Shown here: in pieces, positions 32,674-32,691 of the stretch | Position numbering within the stretch: the stretch's first letter is position 1 | How the letters are laid out: every line of letters starts with the position of its first letter | Origin: Actinomycetes bacterium | Lineage (GTDB): Bacteria > Actinomycetota > Acidimicrobiia > Acidimicrobiales > Ilumatobacteraceae | Direction of reading: 5' to 3' | Assembly: GCA_025358125.1 (NCBI GenBank) | Contig: JANYKS010000014.1 | Location: 1 to 32,691 of the forward strand | DNA length: 32,691 nucleotides | Position numbers and translations under genes: made by a program | The notes under the pieces: generated by a model | The model's database searches: none | The model's input: only the letters and a program-made list of their open reading frames with translations | Told to the model about the DNA's origin: nothing

Positions 32674-32691
32674 GATGGTCCTCTATTCGAA

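Noticed and set aside
1..32691. Window as a mobile element or plasmid segment
   Set aside because: I saw no transposase, integrase, relaxase, replication gene, tRNA or attachment repeats. The metal-island reading rests on gene content only.

Overview
The window is high-GC DNA from an actinobacterium-like chromosome. Support comes from GTG starts, leaderless-type promoters (TANNNT about 6-7 nt before a start codon), a DUF222/HNH endonuclease, an ECF sigma/ZAS anti-sigma pair with an RskA-like C-terminus, and lipoprotein- and Tat-rich copper genes. An acidimicrobial (Ilumatobacter-like) or related lineage is plausible, but that is inference. No tRNA, rRNA, CRISPR, transposase or integrase was seen.

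Layout. 1-3522: a possible partial gene end, a cNMP-binding-domain protein, a decayed monooxygenase-like fragment and a large SEC-C protein. 3523-6385: an ECF sigma/anti-sigma operon, a divergent secreted protein, and a cupredoxin lipoprotein followed by a DUF7282-like lipoprotein. Three promoters here share the form TGAAC-N17-CGTA. 6458-7771: a DUF222-HNH protein. 7961-14709: a histidine kinase, response regulator and multicopper oxidase on the minus strand, divergent from a CopC-CopD fusion that is translationally coupled to an alpha/beta hydrolase. 14777-19808: a DUF305 lipoprotein divergent from a BlaI-type repressor and M56 peptidase pair, then a thioredoxin-like / Lgt-like / CcdA operon, a small membrane protein and a rhodanese. 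19931-25071: an M23 peptidase and a minus-strand copZ - LHVHP protein - copA - csoR operon. 25296-28033: a 35-aa ORF coupled to a second P-type ATPase of unassigned specificity. 28145-32673: an MDR alcohol dehydrogenase, a beta-carbonic anhydrase, a second CsoR-family regulator lacking the copper-ligand His, a three-BON-domain protein, a hydrolase remnant and a baeRF3-like protein.

Reading the genes together, most of the window is a copper and thiol-redox homeostasis island. Cytoplasmic Cu(I) would be handled by CopZ, CopA and CsoR. Extracytoplasmic copper would be handled by the multicopper oxidase, CopC/D, cupredoxin and DUF305 proteins. Exported thiols would be handled by the thioredoxin-like protein, CcdA and the rhodanese. 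At least four regulatory layers are visible: an ECF sigma factor, a two-component system, a BlaI/M56 pair and CsoR. The ECF, BlaI and CsoR layers each have repeated candidate DNA sites at several loci. The CsoR-type boxes sit exactly in 17-nt promoter spacers. ACTACA-N3-TGTAGT-like palindromes recur at four promoters, including those of the thioredoxin operon and the M23 peptidase. These BlaI-type and ECF regulons are the most interesting, and possibly undescribed, wiring in the window.
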